64,000 bases of DNA from JBDOQU01 sp039839375 (GTDB taxonomy: Bacteria; Pseudomonadota; Alphaproteobacteria; DSM-16000; Inquilinaceae): positions 1-64,000 of the forward strand of contig NZ_JBDOQU010000020.1 in assembly GCF_039839375.1 (NCBI RefSeq). The letters are read 5' to 3'. Every line of letters starts with the position of its first letter. Positions within the stretch are counted from its first letter, which is position 1. The notes beneath the pieces were generated by a model that was not told where the DNA came from, ran no database searches, and was given only the letters and a program-made list of their open reading frames with translations. This document shows positions 17,539 to 26,311 of the stretch, in pieces. The translations under genes and the position numbers were made by a program.

Positions 17539-18480
17539 CTACAGGACCTTCGCCAGTTCCGCGTCCAGTTCGGGGACGATCTTGAACAGGTCCCCGACCA
17601 GCCCGTAATCGGCGACCTGGAAGATCGGCGCTTCCTCGTCCTTGTTGATCGCCACGATCACCTTCGAATCCTTCATGCCCGCCAGATGCTGGATCGCGCC
17701 GGAGATGCCGACGGCGATGTAAAGCTCCGGCGCGACCACCTTGCCGGTCTGGCCGACCTGGTAGTCGTTGGGCACATAGCCGGCGTCGACCGCCGCGCGG
17801 GACGCGCCGATGGCCGCCCCCAGCTTGTCGGCGACGCCGTCCAGGATCTTGAAGTTCTCGGCCGATCCCAGCCCGCGCCCGCCGGAGACGATGACCCGGG
17901 CGGCGGTCAGTTCCGGCCGCGCGCTTTCCGAAAGCTCAGCGCCGACGAAGCTGGAAAGGCCCGAATCTCCCTTGGCCTCGACGGTCGCTGTCTCCGCCGA
18001 TCCGCCTTCGGCCGGCGCGGCGTCGAACGCGGTCGCGCGCACCGTCACCACCTTGATCGGGTCGGCGGACTGCACGGTCGCGATGGCGTTGCCGGCATAG
18101 ATCGGCCGGACGAAGGTGTCGGCCGATTCCACGCCGGTGATGTCGGAGATTTGCTGCACGTCCAGCAGCGCCGCGACGCGCGGCATCACATTCTTGCCGA
18201 AGGTCGTGGCGGGCGCCAGCACGTGGCCGTACCCCTTCGCCAGATCGGCAATCACCGGCGCCAGGTTCTCCGCCAGCGCATGGTCCAGCGCCGGATCGTC
18301 GGCCGTCAGCACCTTCGCGACGCCGTCGATCTTGGCGGCCGCCTCCGCCGCGCCGGCGCAGCCCTTGCCGGCGACCAGCACATGGATGTCGCCGCCGATT
18401 TCCCTAGCGGCGGCGACGGTGTTCAGCGTCGCCGGCTTGATCGCGGCATTGTCGTGTTCGGCTATGACCAGAATGCTCAT
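17539..18480 (-). CDS. etfA: Electron transfer flavoprotein alpha subunit
   Basis: This 313-residue FAD-binding subunit carries electrons from acyl-CoA and dimethylglycine/sarcosine-type dehydrogenases to ETF-ubiquinone oxidoreductase. The C-terminal FAD-binding region is seen as VSGGRGLGSAENFKILDGVA, QVGQTGKVVAPELYIAVGIS and AINKDEEAPIFQVADYGLVG. It follows etfB by 12 bases in one operon. A LiuR-like palindrome in front of etfB suggests control with branched-chain amino acid and fatty acid catabolism. Confidence 0.97.
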   Translation of the reverse strand: MSILVIAEHDNAAIKPATLNTVAAAREIGGDIHVLVAGKGCAGAAEAAAKIDGVAKVLTADDPALDHALAENLAPVIADLAKGYGHVLAPATTFGKNVMPRVAALLDVQQISDITGVESADTFVRPIYAGNAIATVQSADPIKVVTVRATAFDAAPAEGGSAETATVEAKGDSGLSSFVGAELSESARPELTAARVIVSGGRGLGSAENFKILDGVADKLGAAIGASRAAVDAGYVPNDYQVGQTGKVVAPELYIAVGISGAIQHLAGMKDSKVIVAINKDEEAPIFQVADYGLVGDLFKIVPELDAELAKVL

Positions 18481-18492
18481 CTTTCGGTCTCC

Positions 18493-19245
18493 TTACCCGA
18501 TCACGCGGGCTTCGTTCTTCAGCTTGTCGACAAGCTCCGCGACGGAGCCGACCTTGACGCCGCCCTGGCGCTTCGGCGGCTCGGCCACCTTCAGCACCGT
18601 CAGGCGCGGGGAGGGGTCGACCCCCAGATCGGCCGGGCTCTTCTGGTCGATCGGCTTCTTCTTCGCCTTCATGATGTTGGGCAGGGAGGCGTAGCGCGGC
18701 TCGTTCAGGCGCAGGTCGGTGGTGACGATCGCCGGCAGCTTCAGCTTCACCGTGTCCAGCCCGCCATCGATCTCGCGGGTCACCGTCACAGCCCCGTCGG
18801 CCACCGCGACCTTGGAGGCAAAGGTGCCCTGGCCCCAGCCCAGAAGGGCGGCCAGCATCTGGCCGGTCTGGTTGCTGTCATCGTCGATCGCCTGCTTGCC
18901 CAGGATCACCAGGTCCGGCTTCTCCTCGTCGACGATGGCCTTCAGCATCTTGGCGACGGCCAGCGGCTCCAGGATCTCGTCGCTCAGCACATGGATGCCG
19001 CGGTCGGCCCCCATCGCCAGCGCCGTGCGCAGCGTCTCCTGCGCCTGCTGCACGCCCAGCGACACGGCCACGACCTCAGTCGCCGTGCCGGCCTCCTTCA
19101 GGCGGACCGCTTCCTCGACCGCGATCTCGTCGAACGGGTTCATCGACATCTTGACGTTCGCCAGGTCGACCCCGGAGCCGTCGGCCTTCACCCGGACCTT
19201 CACATTGTAGTCAATCACCCGCTTCACGGGCACGAGGATCTTCAT
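18493..19245 (-). CDS. etfB: Electron transfer flavoprotein beta subunit
   Basis: This 250-residue AMP-binding subunit starts MKILVPVKRVIDYNVKVRVK and contains VDLANVKMSMNPFDEIAVEE and KPDLVILGKQAIDDDSNQTG, typical of EtfB. The C-terminal recognition segment for partner dehydrogenases is present (LPNIMKAKKKPID). It is the first gene of etfBA. The 16-base palindrome ACGTTTACGTAAACGT lies about 47 bases upstream of its start. Confidence 0.97.
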   Translation of the reverse strand: MKILVPVKRVIDYNVKVRVKADGSGVDLANVKMSMNPFDEIAVEEAVRLKEAGTATEVVAVSLGVQQAQETLRTALAMGADRGIHVLSDEILEPLAVAKMLKAIVDEEKPDLVILGKQAIDDDSNQTGQMLAALLGWGQGTFASKVAVADGAVTVTREIDGGLDTVKLKLPAIVTTDLRLNEPRYASLPNIMKAKKKPIDQKSPADLGVDPSPRLTVLKVAEPPKRQGGVKVGSVAELVDKLKNEARVIG

Positions 19246-19288
19246 GGGAAACGCCTCTCCTTCGCTTTCCGACAGGATCGATCAGTAA

Positions 19289-19310
19289 TTTACGTTTACG
19301 TAAACGTCAA
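19289..19310. promoter_or_regulatory. LiuR-like operator palindrome upstream of etfBA
   Basis: A perfect 16-base palindrome, ACGTTTACGTAAACGT (19292-19307), is flanked by TT and AA two positions further out, giving a 22-base dyad. It lies 44 bases before the etfB start. As I recall, LiuR, a MerR-type regulator of leucine/isovalerate catabolism in proteobacteria, recognises a TTTACGTTAACGTAAA-like motif, and etf genes are among its reported targets. The assignment to LiuR is inference; no liuR gene is in the window. Confidence 0.7.
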
Positions 19311-19386
19311 CGTGACAGGGCCGCGCCGGTTCCCGGGCGGACCCGATTTCGAAAGGGCCGCCATTGTGGCCCCGAAAGGGCCCCTG

Positions 19387-20604
19387 TCAACGGATGCGTC
19401 GCCCGCCGATCGCCACGCCGACGCAGGGGTTGAAGCCCAGCCGGTGGGCCAGCTCGTCGGGATGGCCGACCGACCACAGCGCCAGGTCTGCCGCCAGCCC
19501 CACCGCCAGCCGGCCGCATTCCCCGGCCAGCCCCAGCGCCCTTGCCGCGTTCCGCGTCGTCCCGGCCAGCGCCTCCTCCGGCGTCAGGCGGAACAGAACG
19601 CTCGCCATGTTCATCGTGGCCAGAAGGGAACTGACCGGCGCGCTGCCGGGATTGCAGTCTGTCGCCACCGCCATCGGCACGCCGGCTTCCCGGAACGCCG
19701 CCACCGGCGGGGCCTGAGTCTCCCGCAGGAAGTAGAACGCGCCGGGCAGCAGCACCGCGACGCTGCCGGCCGCCGCCATCGCCGCCACGCCATCTGCGCT
19801 GGTATATTCCAGATGGTCGGCGGACAGCGCGTCGAACCGGGCGGCCAGCGCCGCGCCGCGCTGGTCGGAAAGCTGGTCGGCGTGCAGCTTCACCGGCAGC
19901 CCGTGCGCCGCCGCGGCCTCGAACACGCGGGCCACCTGCTCGGGCGAGAAGGCGATCGTCTCCCCGAAGGCATCGACCGCATCGGCCAGCCCGCGCCGCG
20001 CGATCTCCGGGATCATCTCCTCGCACACCAGGTCGATATAGCGGTCGGGATCGTCCTTGAACTCCGGCGGGACGGCGTGCGCGCCCAGGAAGCTGCGGCG
20101 GACGCGCAGGCCCGATTCCGCCGCCACCCGCCCCGCGGCCTCCAGCATCCGGATCTCGGTCTTGGTCTCCAGCCCGTAGCCGGACTTGATCTCGACCGTC
20201 GTCACGCCTTCGGCGCGCAGGAAGGAAAGACGGCGGAGCGCGCTTTCCAGAAGCTCGTCCGCCGAAGCCGCGCGCGTCGCCGCGACGGTGGAAACGATGC
20301 CGCCGCCGGCCCGCGCGATCTCCTCATAGCTCGCGCCCTTCAGCCTCAGCGCGAACTCCCGCGACCGGTCGCCGCCATGGACCAGATGGGTGTGGCAGTC
20401 GATCAGGCCGGGCGTGATCCAGGCCCGCCCGGCGTCATGGACCCTCGCCGCCAGCGTCTCCGCCGCGCCCGGAAGGTCCGCCCGCCGTCCGATCCAGGCG
20501 ATCCTGCCGTCCGCGACGCCGATCGCCCCGTCCTCGACGATCCCGTACCCGGCCTCGCCCTCCATCGTCGCCAGATGGCCGTTCAGCCACAGCGCATCCC
20601 ACAT
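19387..20604 (-). CDS. hutI: Imidazolonepropionase
   Basis: This 405-residue amidohydrolase opens the imidazolone ring in histidine breakdown to give formiminoglutamate. The metal motif ITPGLIDCHTHLVHGGDR, the segment VEIKSGYGLETKTEIRMLEA, HADQLSDQRGAALAARFDA and VAVATDCNPGSAPVSSLLA are characteristic of HutI. I chose ATG 20604 (MWDALWLNGHLATME); the longer open frame runs back through the interspersed repeat and is not protein-like. It is divergent from hutF, with only repeat-bearing DNA between them. Confidence 0.96.
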   Translation of the reverse strand: MWDALWLNGHLATMEGEAGYGIVEDGAIGVADGRIAWIGRRADLPGAAETLAARVHDAGRAWITPGLIDCHTHLVHGGDRSREFALRLKGASYEEIARAGGGIVSTVAATRAASADELLESALRRLSFLRAEGVTTVEIKSGYGLETKTEIRMLEAAGRVAAESGLRVRRSFLGAHAVPPEFKDDPDRYIDLVCEEMIPEIARRGLADAVDAFGETIAFSPEQVARVFEAAAAHGLPVKLHADQLSDQRGAALAARFDALSADHLEYTSADGVAAMAAAGSVAVLLPGAFYFLRETQAPPVAAFREAGVPMAVATDCNPGSAPVSSLLATMNMASVLFRLTPEEALAGTTRNAARALGLAGECGRLAVGLAADLALWSVGHPDELAHRLGFNPCVGVAIGGRRIR

Positions 20605-20690
20605 CGGGAAACTCCCATCTTCCGTTCCGACAGTTATTGTCCCTCCGCCCATCCGCTGGCAACCTCCGGGGCGATCCTCCTCACTGAACT

Positions 20691-20744
20691 CACCCTCGCC
20701 CCTCAGGGGAGAGGGAGGGGCCCGCGAAGCGGGAGGGTGAGGGG
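20691..20744. repeat. Interspersed CACCCTC/GGGTGAGGGG repeat (R2) between hutI and hutF
   Basis: The element begins CACCCTCGCCCCTC and ends GGGTGAGGGG, with internal GGGGAGAGGGAGGGG and the CCCGCGAAGCGGG hairpin. It belongs to the same family as the copies at 121, 44801, 45235 and 48781. It fills a large part of the 163-base space between the divergent hutI and hutF genes and ends 23 bases before the hutF start, so at least one hut promoter must lie in or against it. Confidence 0.8.
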
Positions 20745-20767
20745 TCCTTTCCACGGACGGAGCCGCC

Positions 20768-22144
20768 ATGACCGCCTACCTCGCCCCCTCCGCGCTGCTG
20801 CCCGACGGCTGGGCCTCCGACGTGCTGATCGAAACCGGCGAAGATGGCGCGATCTCCGCCGTCACGAAGGGCGGCGAGGCCGATGGCGCGGAGAGGCTGG
20901 CCGGCCCGGTCATTCCGGGAATGCCCAACCTGCACTCCCACGCCTTCCAGCGGGCGATGGCCGGCCTTGCGGAGACGGCCGCCAACCCGTCCGACGATTT
21001 CTGGACCTGGCGGGACCTCATGTACCGCTTCCTCGGGCGGCTGGGGCCGGAGGAGATGGAGGCCGTCGCCGCCCAGCTTTATCTTGAGATGCTGAAGGCG
21101 GGCTACACGGCGGTGGGCGAGTTCCACTACGTCCACAACGCGCCGGACGGGACGCCCTATGACGACCCGGCGGAACTGTCGCGCCGAATCATCGCCGCCG
21201 CCCGCAGGGCCGGCATCGGCATCACCCATCTGCCGGTTCTCTACGCCCAGGGCGGGTTCGACGGGAGGGAGCTTGCCGGCGGTCAGCGTCGCTTCGCGAA
21301 CGAGCCCGCCGGCATCCTCGCCATCGTGGCGGAGCTTCGGAAGGCCCATGCCGATGATTCCAACATCCGTCTGGGCGTCGCCCCGCACAGCCTGCGCGCC
21401 GTCGCGCCGGAGCAGTTGGCGGAGCTGGTCGCCGGGGCGTGGGCGGAGGACGGGATGGCGCCGATCCACATCCATGTCGCCGAACAGACGCGGGAGGTGG
21501 AGGATTGTCGCGCCTGGTCCGGCGCGCGGCCGGTCGAATGGCTGCTGGCCCACGCGCCGGTCGACGGCCGCTGGTGCCTGATCCACGCCACCCATATGAC
21601 CCCGGCGGAAACGCGCGGCCTCGCCGCCAGCGACGCGGTCGCCGGCCTCTGCCCGTCGACGGAGGCCAATCTGGGCGACGGGCTTTTCGCGCTGACCGAC
21701 TACCTTGCCGCCGACGGCGTGCTTGGCGTCGGGTCGGACAGCCATATCGGGATCGACCCGGCGGAGGAGCTTCGGCTGCTGGAATATGGCCAGCGGCTGA
21801 CGCTGCGGCGCCGCTCCGTGACGCGGCTGGACGGCCCGTCCATCGGCGCCGGCCTCTACCGGGCGGCGCTGGCGGGCGGCGCGCAGGCGATGGGCCGCGA
21901 CATCGGCCGGATCGCGAAGGGCGCGCGCGCGGATTTCGTGGTGCTGGACCCCGACCACCCGGCGCTGGTGGAACGCGAAGGCGACGCCCTGCTGGACGCC
22001 CTGATCTTCGCCGCCACCGGCCCGACCCCCGTTCGCGACGTGATGGTCGGCGGCCGGTGGCGGGTGAAGGAAGGCCATCATGAAGACGAAGAAGATGTCC
22101 TGAACCTCTATCGTGCTACCGTCAGGAAACTGAAAGACGGGTAG
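20768..22144 (+). CDS. hutF: Formimidoylglutamate deiminase
   Basis: This 458-residue amidohydrolase converts N-formimidoyl-glutamate to N-formylglutamate and ammonia, the two-step branch of histidine breakdown. It shows GMPNLHSHAFQRAMAGLAET (zinc-binding histidines), HIHVAEQTREVEDC, LCPSTEANLGDG and GVGSDSHIGIDPAEELRLLE. These mark HutF and not the related chlorohydrolases. It is divergent from hutI. hutU, hutH and hutG are not in the window. Confidence 0.95.
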   Translation: MTAYLAPSALLPDGWASDVLIETGEDGAISAVTKGGEADGAERLAGPVIPGMPNLHSHAFQRAMAGLAETAANPSDDFWTWRDLMYRFLGRLGPEEMEAVAAQLYLEMLKAGYTAVGEFHYVHNAPDGTPYDDPAELSRRIIAAARRAGIGITHLPVLYAQGGFDGRELAGGQRRFANEPAGILAIVAELRKAHADDSNIRLGVAPHSLRAVAPEQLAELVAGAWAEDGMAPIHIHVAEQTREVEDCRAWSGARPVEWLLAHAPVDGRWCLIHATHMTPAETRGLAASDAVAGLCPSTEANLGDGLFALTDYLAADGVLGVGSDSHIGIDPAEELRLLEYGQRLTLRRRSVTRLDGPSIGAGLYRAALAGGAQAMGRDIGRIAKGARADFVVLDPDHPALVEREGDALLDALIFAATGPTPVRDVMVGGRWRVKEGHHEDEEDVLNLYRATVRKLKDG

Positions 22145-22171
22145 ATCGCGGGGGGGGGGCAGGAGGGTGAC

Positions 22172-22414
22172 ATGGCTACGATCAATCTGACCTACGCCAG
22201 GGCGCATCTGGGCGAACTTCTTGACCGTGTCGAAGCGGGCGAGTCGATCGAAATCACCCGGCGCGGCAAGCCGGTCGCGCGGCTTACCCCCGTGGCGGGG
22301 CCGCGCAAACGGATCGATATGGCCTCGATCCGGGCGTTGACGGCGGCCATGTCCTCACAGGCCGAGGACACCGCCTGCTTGGTGCGGTCGATGAGGGATG
22401 GCGACCGGTACTGA
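22172..22414 (+). CDS. Phd/YefM-type antitoxin without an intact toxin
   Basis: This 80-residue protein has the antitoxin N terminus (NLTYARAHLGELLDRVEAGE, then ITRRGKPVARLTPV). It lies 27 bases after hutF on the same strand. The expected toxin gene should start at or just after its stop codon. The DNA there gives only a 35-codon frame starting MFYL at 22427 with no PIN acidic residues, so the toxin seems to be lost. MFYL could be a relic of a VapC-like MxYLD start, but this is weak. Confidence 0.85.
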   Translation: MATINLTYARAHLGELLDRVEAGESIEITRRGKPVARLTPVAGPRKRIDMASIRALTAAMSSQAEDTACLVRSMRDGDRY

Positions 22415-22733
22415 TGCTCGAAGAGGATGTTCTACCTCTCCATCGCAAAAGGAAGAGACGATAAGCTGCATATATTGAAAATATATTCTCGAATGCTGAT
22501 TAGTCAGGCTGGTCATATTTCGTTGCTGGACTGAAATCTGTTCTCTCAACTAAGCCTCAAATATTCATCGGATTCGCCTATCGTATTTGGGATCTCCGGC
22601 TTGACCCAAAGGCAAGCCTTCCTACATGCAGCGTTGATCTTTGTTATTACGGGCTGTCGGTATCGCGATCGCCGTTCCGTCGGCGCGCGTCCGGCGGCCT
22701 GTTTCGATTCACGGCGACGAGGGGGCGGAGCCC
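22415..22733. other. Intergenic region without recognised gene
   Basis: These 319 bases lie between the orphan antitoxin and the NAGGN operon. The first half is lower in GC than the surroundings (for example TGCATATATTGAAAATATAT around 22468-22487). No coding pattern is convincing. It should hold the promoter of the osmolyte operon and may hold toxin-gene debris. Confidence 0.5.
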
Positions 22734-24506
22734 ATGTGTGGACTCTATGGTGAGATCCGGTTCGACGGCCGGCCGGTGGATGCGGGGCCGCTGACGCCGG
22801 TCGGCGCGGCCATGACGGCGCGGGGGCCGGACGGCGGCGGGCTCTTCGTCCGGGACGGTGCGGCGCTGGGCCATCGCCGGTTGAAGATCATCGACCTGTC
22901 GGACGCCTCCTCCCAGCCGATGGTCGATTCGAAGCTGGGCCTCTCCATCGCCTTCAACGGCGCGATCTACAATTACAAGGAGTTGCGGGCGGAGCTTGAG
23001 GGGAAAGGTTATGACTTCTTCTCCCACGGAGACACTGAAGTCATCCTCAAATCCTACCATGCCTGGGGCGAACGCTGCGTCGAGCGGTTCCACGGCATGT
23101 TCGCCTTCGCGATCCTTGAGCGCGAATCCGGCCGCATGGTGCTGGCCCGCGACCGGCTGGGCATCAAGCCGCTCTATCTGAACGAACGGCCGGGCGGGCT
23201 GCGCTTCGCCTCCTCCCTGCCGGCGCTGCTCCAGGGCGGCGGGGTCGACACCGACATCGATCCGATCGCCCTCAACTATTACATGAGCTTCCATGCCGTC
23301 GTCCCGGCCCCGCACACTATCCTGAACGGCGTGCGCAAGCTGCCGCCGGCTTCGCTGCTGATCGTGGAGCCGAACGGCACGATGACGGAGAAGCGGTACT
23401 GGTCGGTCGATTACGGCGCGCGGCCGGAAGAAGAGAGGCTGACCGAGACCGACTGGGAGGATCGGGTGCTGGAGGCGCTCCGGGTCGCCGTCAAGCGACG
23501 TCTGGTCGCCGACGTGCCGGTGGGCGTGCTGCTGTCCGGCGGGCTGGATTCCAGCCTGATCGTCGGGCTGCTGGCCGAACAGGGGGCGCACGGCCTCAAC
23601 ACCTTCTCGATCGGGTTCGAGACGGTGGGCAACGAACGCGGCGACGAATTCCAGTATTCCGACCTGATCGCCAGCCATTTCGGCACCACCCACCACAAGC
23701 TGTCCATCGACAGCCAGCGCATGCTGCCGGAGCTGGCCAACTGCATCGCCGCGATGAACGAGCCGATGGTCAGCCACGACAATATCGGCTTCTATCTGCT
23801 GTCCCAGGAGGTCGCGAAGCATGTGACGGTGGTGCAGAGCGGCCAGGGCGCGGACGAGGTGTTCGGTGGCTATCACTGGTATCCGCCGATGCTGGAAAGC
23901 CGCGATCCGGCGGCGGATTACGCCCGCGTCTTCATGGATCGGGATCATGAGGAATATCGCCAGGCCGTCGATCCCCGCTTCCACGGCGGCGACCATGCCC
24001 GCGCTTTCATCGAAGGCCATTTCGACCGCCCCGGCGCGGCCCGGCCGGTCGACAAGGCGCTGCGCATCGATACCGAGATCATGCTGGTCGACGATCCGGT
24101 GAAGCGCGTCGACAGCATGACCATGGCGGCCAGCCTGGAGGCGCGGGTGCCCTTCCTGGACCATGAGCTGGTGGAGCTGGCGGCGCGCATGCCGGCGGAG
24201 ATGAAGCTGGCCCAGGGCGGCAAGGGCGTCCTGAAGGAAGTCGGCCGCCGTGTCATCCCGTCGGAGGTGATCGACAGGCCGAAAGGCTATTTCCCCGTGC
24301 CGGCGCTGAAATATCTGCGCGGCGAGACGCTGGACATGGTGCGCGATGCCGTGACCGGACAGGCGGCCAGGGAACGCGGGTTGTTTCAGCCGGCTTATAT
24401 CGACATGCTGCTCCAGAACCCGGAAAGCCACATCACGCCGCTTCGGGGATCGAAGCTGTGGCAGGTCGGCCTTCTGGAGCTGTGGCTCCAGAATCACGGC
24501 ATCTGA
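22734..24506 (+). CDS. asnO: N-acetylglutaminylglutamine amidotransferase (AsnB family)
   Basis: This 590-residue asparagine-synthetase-like enzyme is thought to form the C-terminal amide of the dipeptide osmolyte N-acetylglutaminylglutamine amide. Start at ATG 22734 leaves Cys2 (MCGLYGE) as the nucleophile of the N-terminal glutaminase domain. The synthetase domain has the ATP pyrophosphatase loop VLLSGGLDSSLIVGLL. It is followed within 17 bases by the GNAT/ATP-grasp gene and then an M42-type peptidase, the standard NAGGN operon. This context, more than the sequence alone, separates it from ordinary asnB. Confidence 0.93.
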   Translation: MCGLYGEIRFDGRPVDAGPLTPVGAAMTARGPDGGGLFVRDGAALGHRRLKIIDLSDASSQPMVDSKLGLSIAFNGAIYNYKELRAELEGKGYDFFSHGDTEVILKSYHAWGERCVERFHGMFAFAILERESGRMVLARDRLGIKPLYLNERPGGLRFASSLPALLQGGGVDTDIDPIALNYYMSFHAVVPAPHTILNGVRKLPPASLLIVEPNGTMTEKRYWSVDYGARPEEERLTETDWEDRVLEALRVAVKRRLVADVPVGVLLSGGLDSSLIVGLLAEQGAHGLNTFSIGFETVGNERGDEFQYSDLIASHFGTTHHKLSIDSQRMLPELANCIAAMNEPMVSHDNIGFYLLSQEVAKHVTVVQSGQGADEVFGGYHWYPPMLESRDPAADYARVFMDRDHEEYRQAVDPRFHGGDHARAFIEGHFDRPGAARPVDKALRIDTEIMLVDDPVKRVDSMTMAASLEARVPFLDHELVELAARMPAEMKLAQGGKGVLKEVGRRVIPSEVIDRPKGYFPVPALKYLRGETLDMVRDAVTGQAARERGLFQPAYIDMLLQNPESHITPLRGSKLWQVGLLELWLQNHGI

Positions 24507-24523
24507 CGATCGGGGAGGTTTAG

Positions 24524-26299
24524 ATGCGCCCATGGAAAGCGAGCCAGCATCGCCTGGATCGGCTGAGGGGTGGCACCCTGCGCTCGCATGAGCCGATGGA
24601 GGAACTGCCGCCGGACCTGATGCCGAAGCCGGACAGCGTGCTGGATTGCGGCTGGGGACGGCTGATCTTCGGCCACACGTTCGAGACCCCGGAGAAGGTG
24701 GCCGACGCGCTGCGCTCCGAACGGCCCGGCCGCCGCGACGTCGGCTTCTATGTCCGCGACCCCCATGTCGTGATCTCGCTGGCCCCGCAGGATCTGTTCC
24801 TCGACCCCTCCCATACCTATCGGCTGTGGATGTCGGACTACCGTCCGGGCCGGCGGATGCCGACCGGCTTCGTCATCACGCCGGTCCGCACTCGGGAGGA
24901 TGCAGCGGCCGTCAACCGCATCTACGCCCAGCACGGCATGATGACGGTGGATGAGGATTTCCTGTGGGCGAGCCGGCATTCGCGCAAGCTCTGCTACCTG
25001 GTCGCCAAGCATGAGACGACGGGCGAGGTGCTTGGCGTCGTGATGGGCGCGGACCACCGCCACGCCTTCGGCGACCCCGACAACGGCACCTCGCTCTGGA
25101 GCCTCGCCGTCGATCCGCAGGCGCCGCTGCCGGGAATCGGAGAGGCGCTGGTCCGGCGTCTGGCCGAACGCTACAAGGCGCGCGGCCGGGCCTTCATGGA
25201 TCTGTCGGTGATGCACGACAATGCCGAAGCGGTCGCGCTCTATGAGAAGCTCGGCTTCAAGAGAGTGCCGGTCTTCACGCTGAAGAACCGGAATTCGATC
25301 AACGAACGGCTCTATGTCGGCCCGCCGATCGAGGAGGGATTCAATCCCTACGCCCAGATCATCATAGACGAGGCGCTGCGGCGCGGCATCGCGGTGGAGC
25401 CCATCGATCCGGCGGAAGGCTATTTCCGCCTGGCCTTCGGCGGCCGCTCGATCGTCTGCCGGGAGGCGCTTTCCGAACTGACGACCGCCGTCGCCATGAG
25501 CCGGTGCGACGACAAGACGGTGACCTGCCGCCTGCTCGCCCAGGCCGGGCTGGAGGTGCCGGCCCAGCAATTCGCCGGATCGGCTGAGGACAATGCAGCC
25601 TTCTTAGCCTGCTATGGCTCCCTGGTCGTGAAGCCGGTGAGGGGGGAGCAGGGGGTCGGCGTCAGCGTCGATCTCCAGACGCCGGAGGATGTGGAGCAGG
25701 CGATCGAGATCGCCGGGCGGAGCGCCGATCAGGTGATCCTCCAGCGCTATGTGAAGGGCGAGGATCTCCGCATCATCGTCATCGGGCAGGAGGTCGTGGC
25801 CGCCGCGATCCGGAAGCCGGCGGAGATCGTGGGCACCGGCAGCCATACGGTGGCGCAGCTCATCGACCGGCAGAGCCGCCGGCGCGCCGCGGCCACCGGC
25901 GGCGAAAGCCGCATCCCGATGGACGAGGAGACGGAGCGCTGCGTCCGCGCCGCCGGCTATTCGATGGAGGATGTGCCGCCGGAGGGGGAGACGATCCGCG
26001 TCCGCAAGGCGGCGAACCTCCATACCGGCGGCACCATCCACGACGTGACCGACATGCTGCACCCGGTGCTGGCGGACGCCGCCATCCGGGCGGCGGCGGC
26101 GCTGGACATCCCGGTCGTGGGGCTGGACTTCCTCGTGCCGTCCGTGGAGGATGCCGACTACGTCATCATCGAGGCGAACGAACGTCCGGGCCTGGCCAAT
26201 CACGAGCCCCAGCCGACGGCGCGGAAATTCATCGACCTCCTGTTCCCCAGGACGGTGGCGCGCGCGTCGGACGCCACGGCCGAAAGCCGCGCCGCCTGA
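24524..26299 (+). CDS. ngg: N-acetylglutaminylglutamine synthetase (GNAT plus ATP-grasp)
   Basis: This 591-residue two-domain protein carries a GNAT acetyltransferase domain (about 100-270; VDPQAPLPGIGEALVRRLAE and NAEAVALYEKLGFKRVPVFT). A C-terminal ATP-grasp ligase domain follows (about 290-585; VVKPVRGEQGVGVSVDL and IIEANERPGLANHEPQP). The fusion is diagnostic for the NAGGN synthetase, which acetylates glutamine and joins it to a second glutamine. A good Shine-Dalgarno (GGGGAGG, 24512-24518) precedes the ATG. It is the middle gene of the osmolyte operon. Confidence 0.95.
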   Translation: MRPWKASQHRLDRLRGGTLRSHEPMEELPPDLMPKPDSVLDCGWGRLIFGHTFETPEKVADALRSERPGRRDVGFYVRDPHVVISLAPQDLFLDPSHTYRLWMSDYRPGRRMPTGFVITPVRTREDAAAVNRIYAQHGMMTVDEDFLWASRHSRKLCYLVAKHETTGEVLGVVMGADHRHAFGDPDNGTSLWSLAVDPQAPLPGIGEALVRRLAERYKARGRAFMDLSVMHDNAEAVALYEKLGFKRVPVFTLKNRNSINERLYVGPPIEEGFNPYAQIIIDEALRRGIAVEPIDPAEGYFRLAFGGRSIVCREALSELTTAVAMSRCDDKTVTCRLLAQAGLEVPAQQFAGSAEDNAAFLACYGSLVVKPVRGEQGVGVSVDLQTPEDVEQAIEIAGRSADQVILQRYVKGEDLRIIVIGQEVVAAAIRKPAEIVGTGSHTVAQLIDRQSRRRAAATGGESRIPMDEETERCVRAAGYSMEDVPPEGETIRVRKAANLHTGGTIHDVTDMLHPVLADAAIRAAAALDIPVVGLDFLVPSVEDADYVIIEANERPGLANHEPQPTARKFIDLLFPRTVARASDATAESRAA

Positions 26300-26311
26300 A
26301 GGAAGGCGCGA

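Noticed and set aside
17026..21087. Very long open frame on the + strand across etf and hutI
   Set aside because: It is antisense to etfA, etfB and hutI, which have clear family motifs. Its Arg/Gln/His-rich composition is typical of shadow frames in GC-rich DNA.
22427..22534. MFYL... frame after the orphan antitoxin as a toxin
   Set aside because: It is only 35 codons and lacks the PIN acidic residues. It could at most be a relic.
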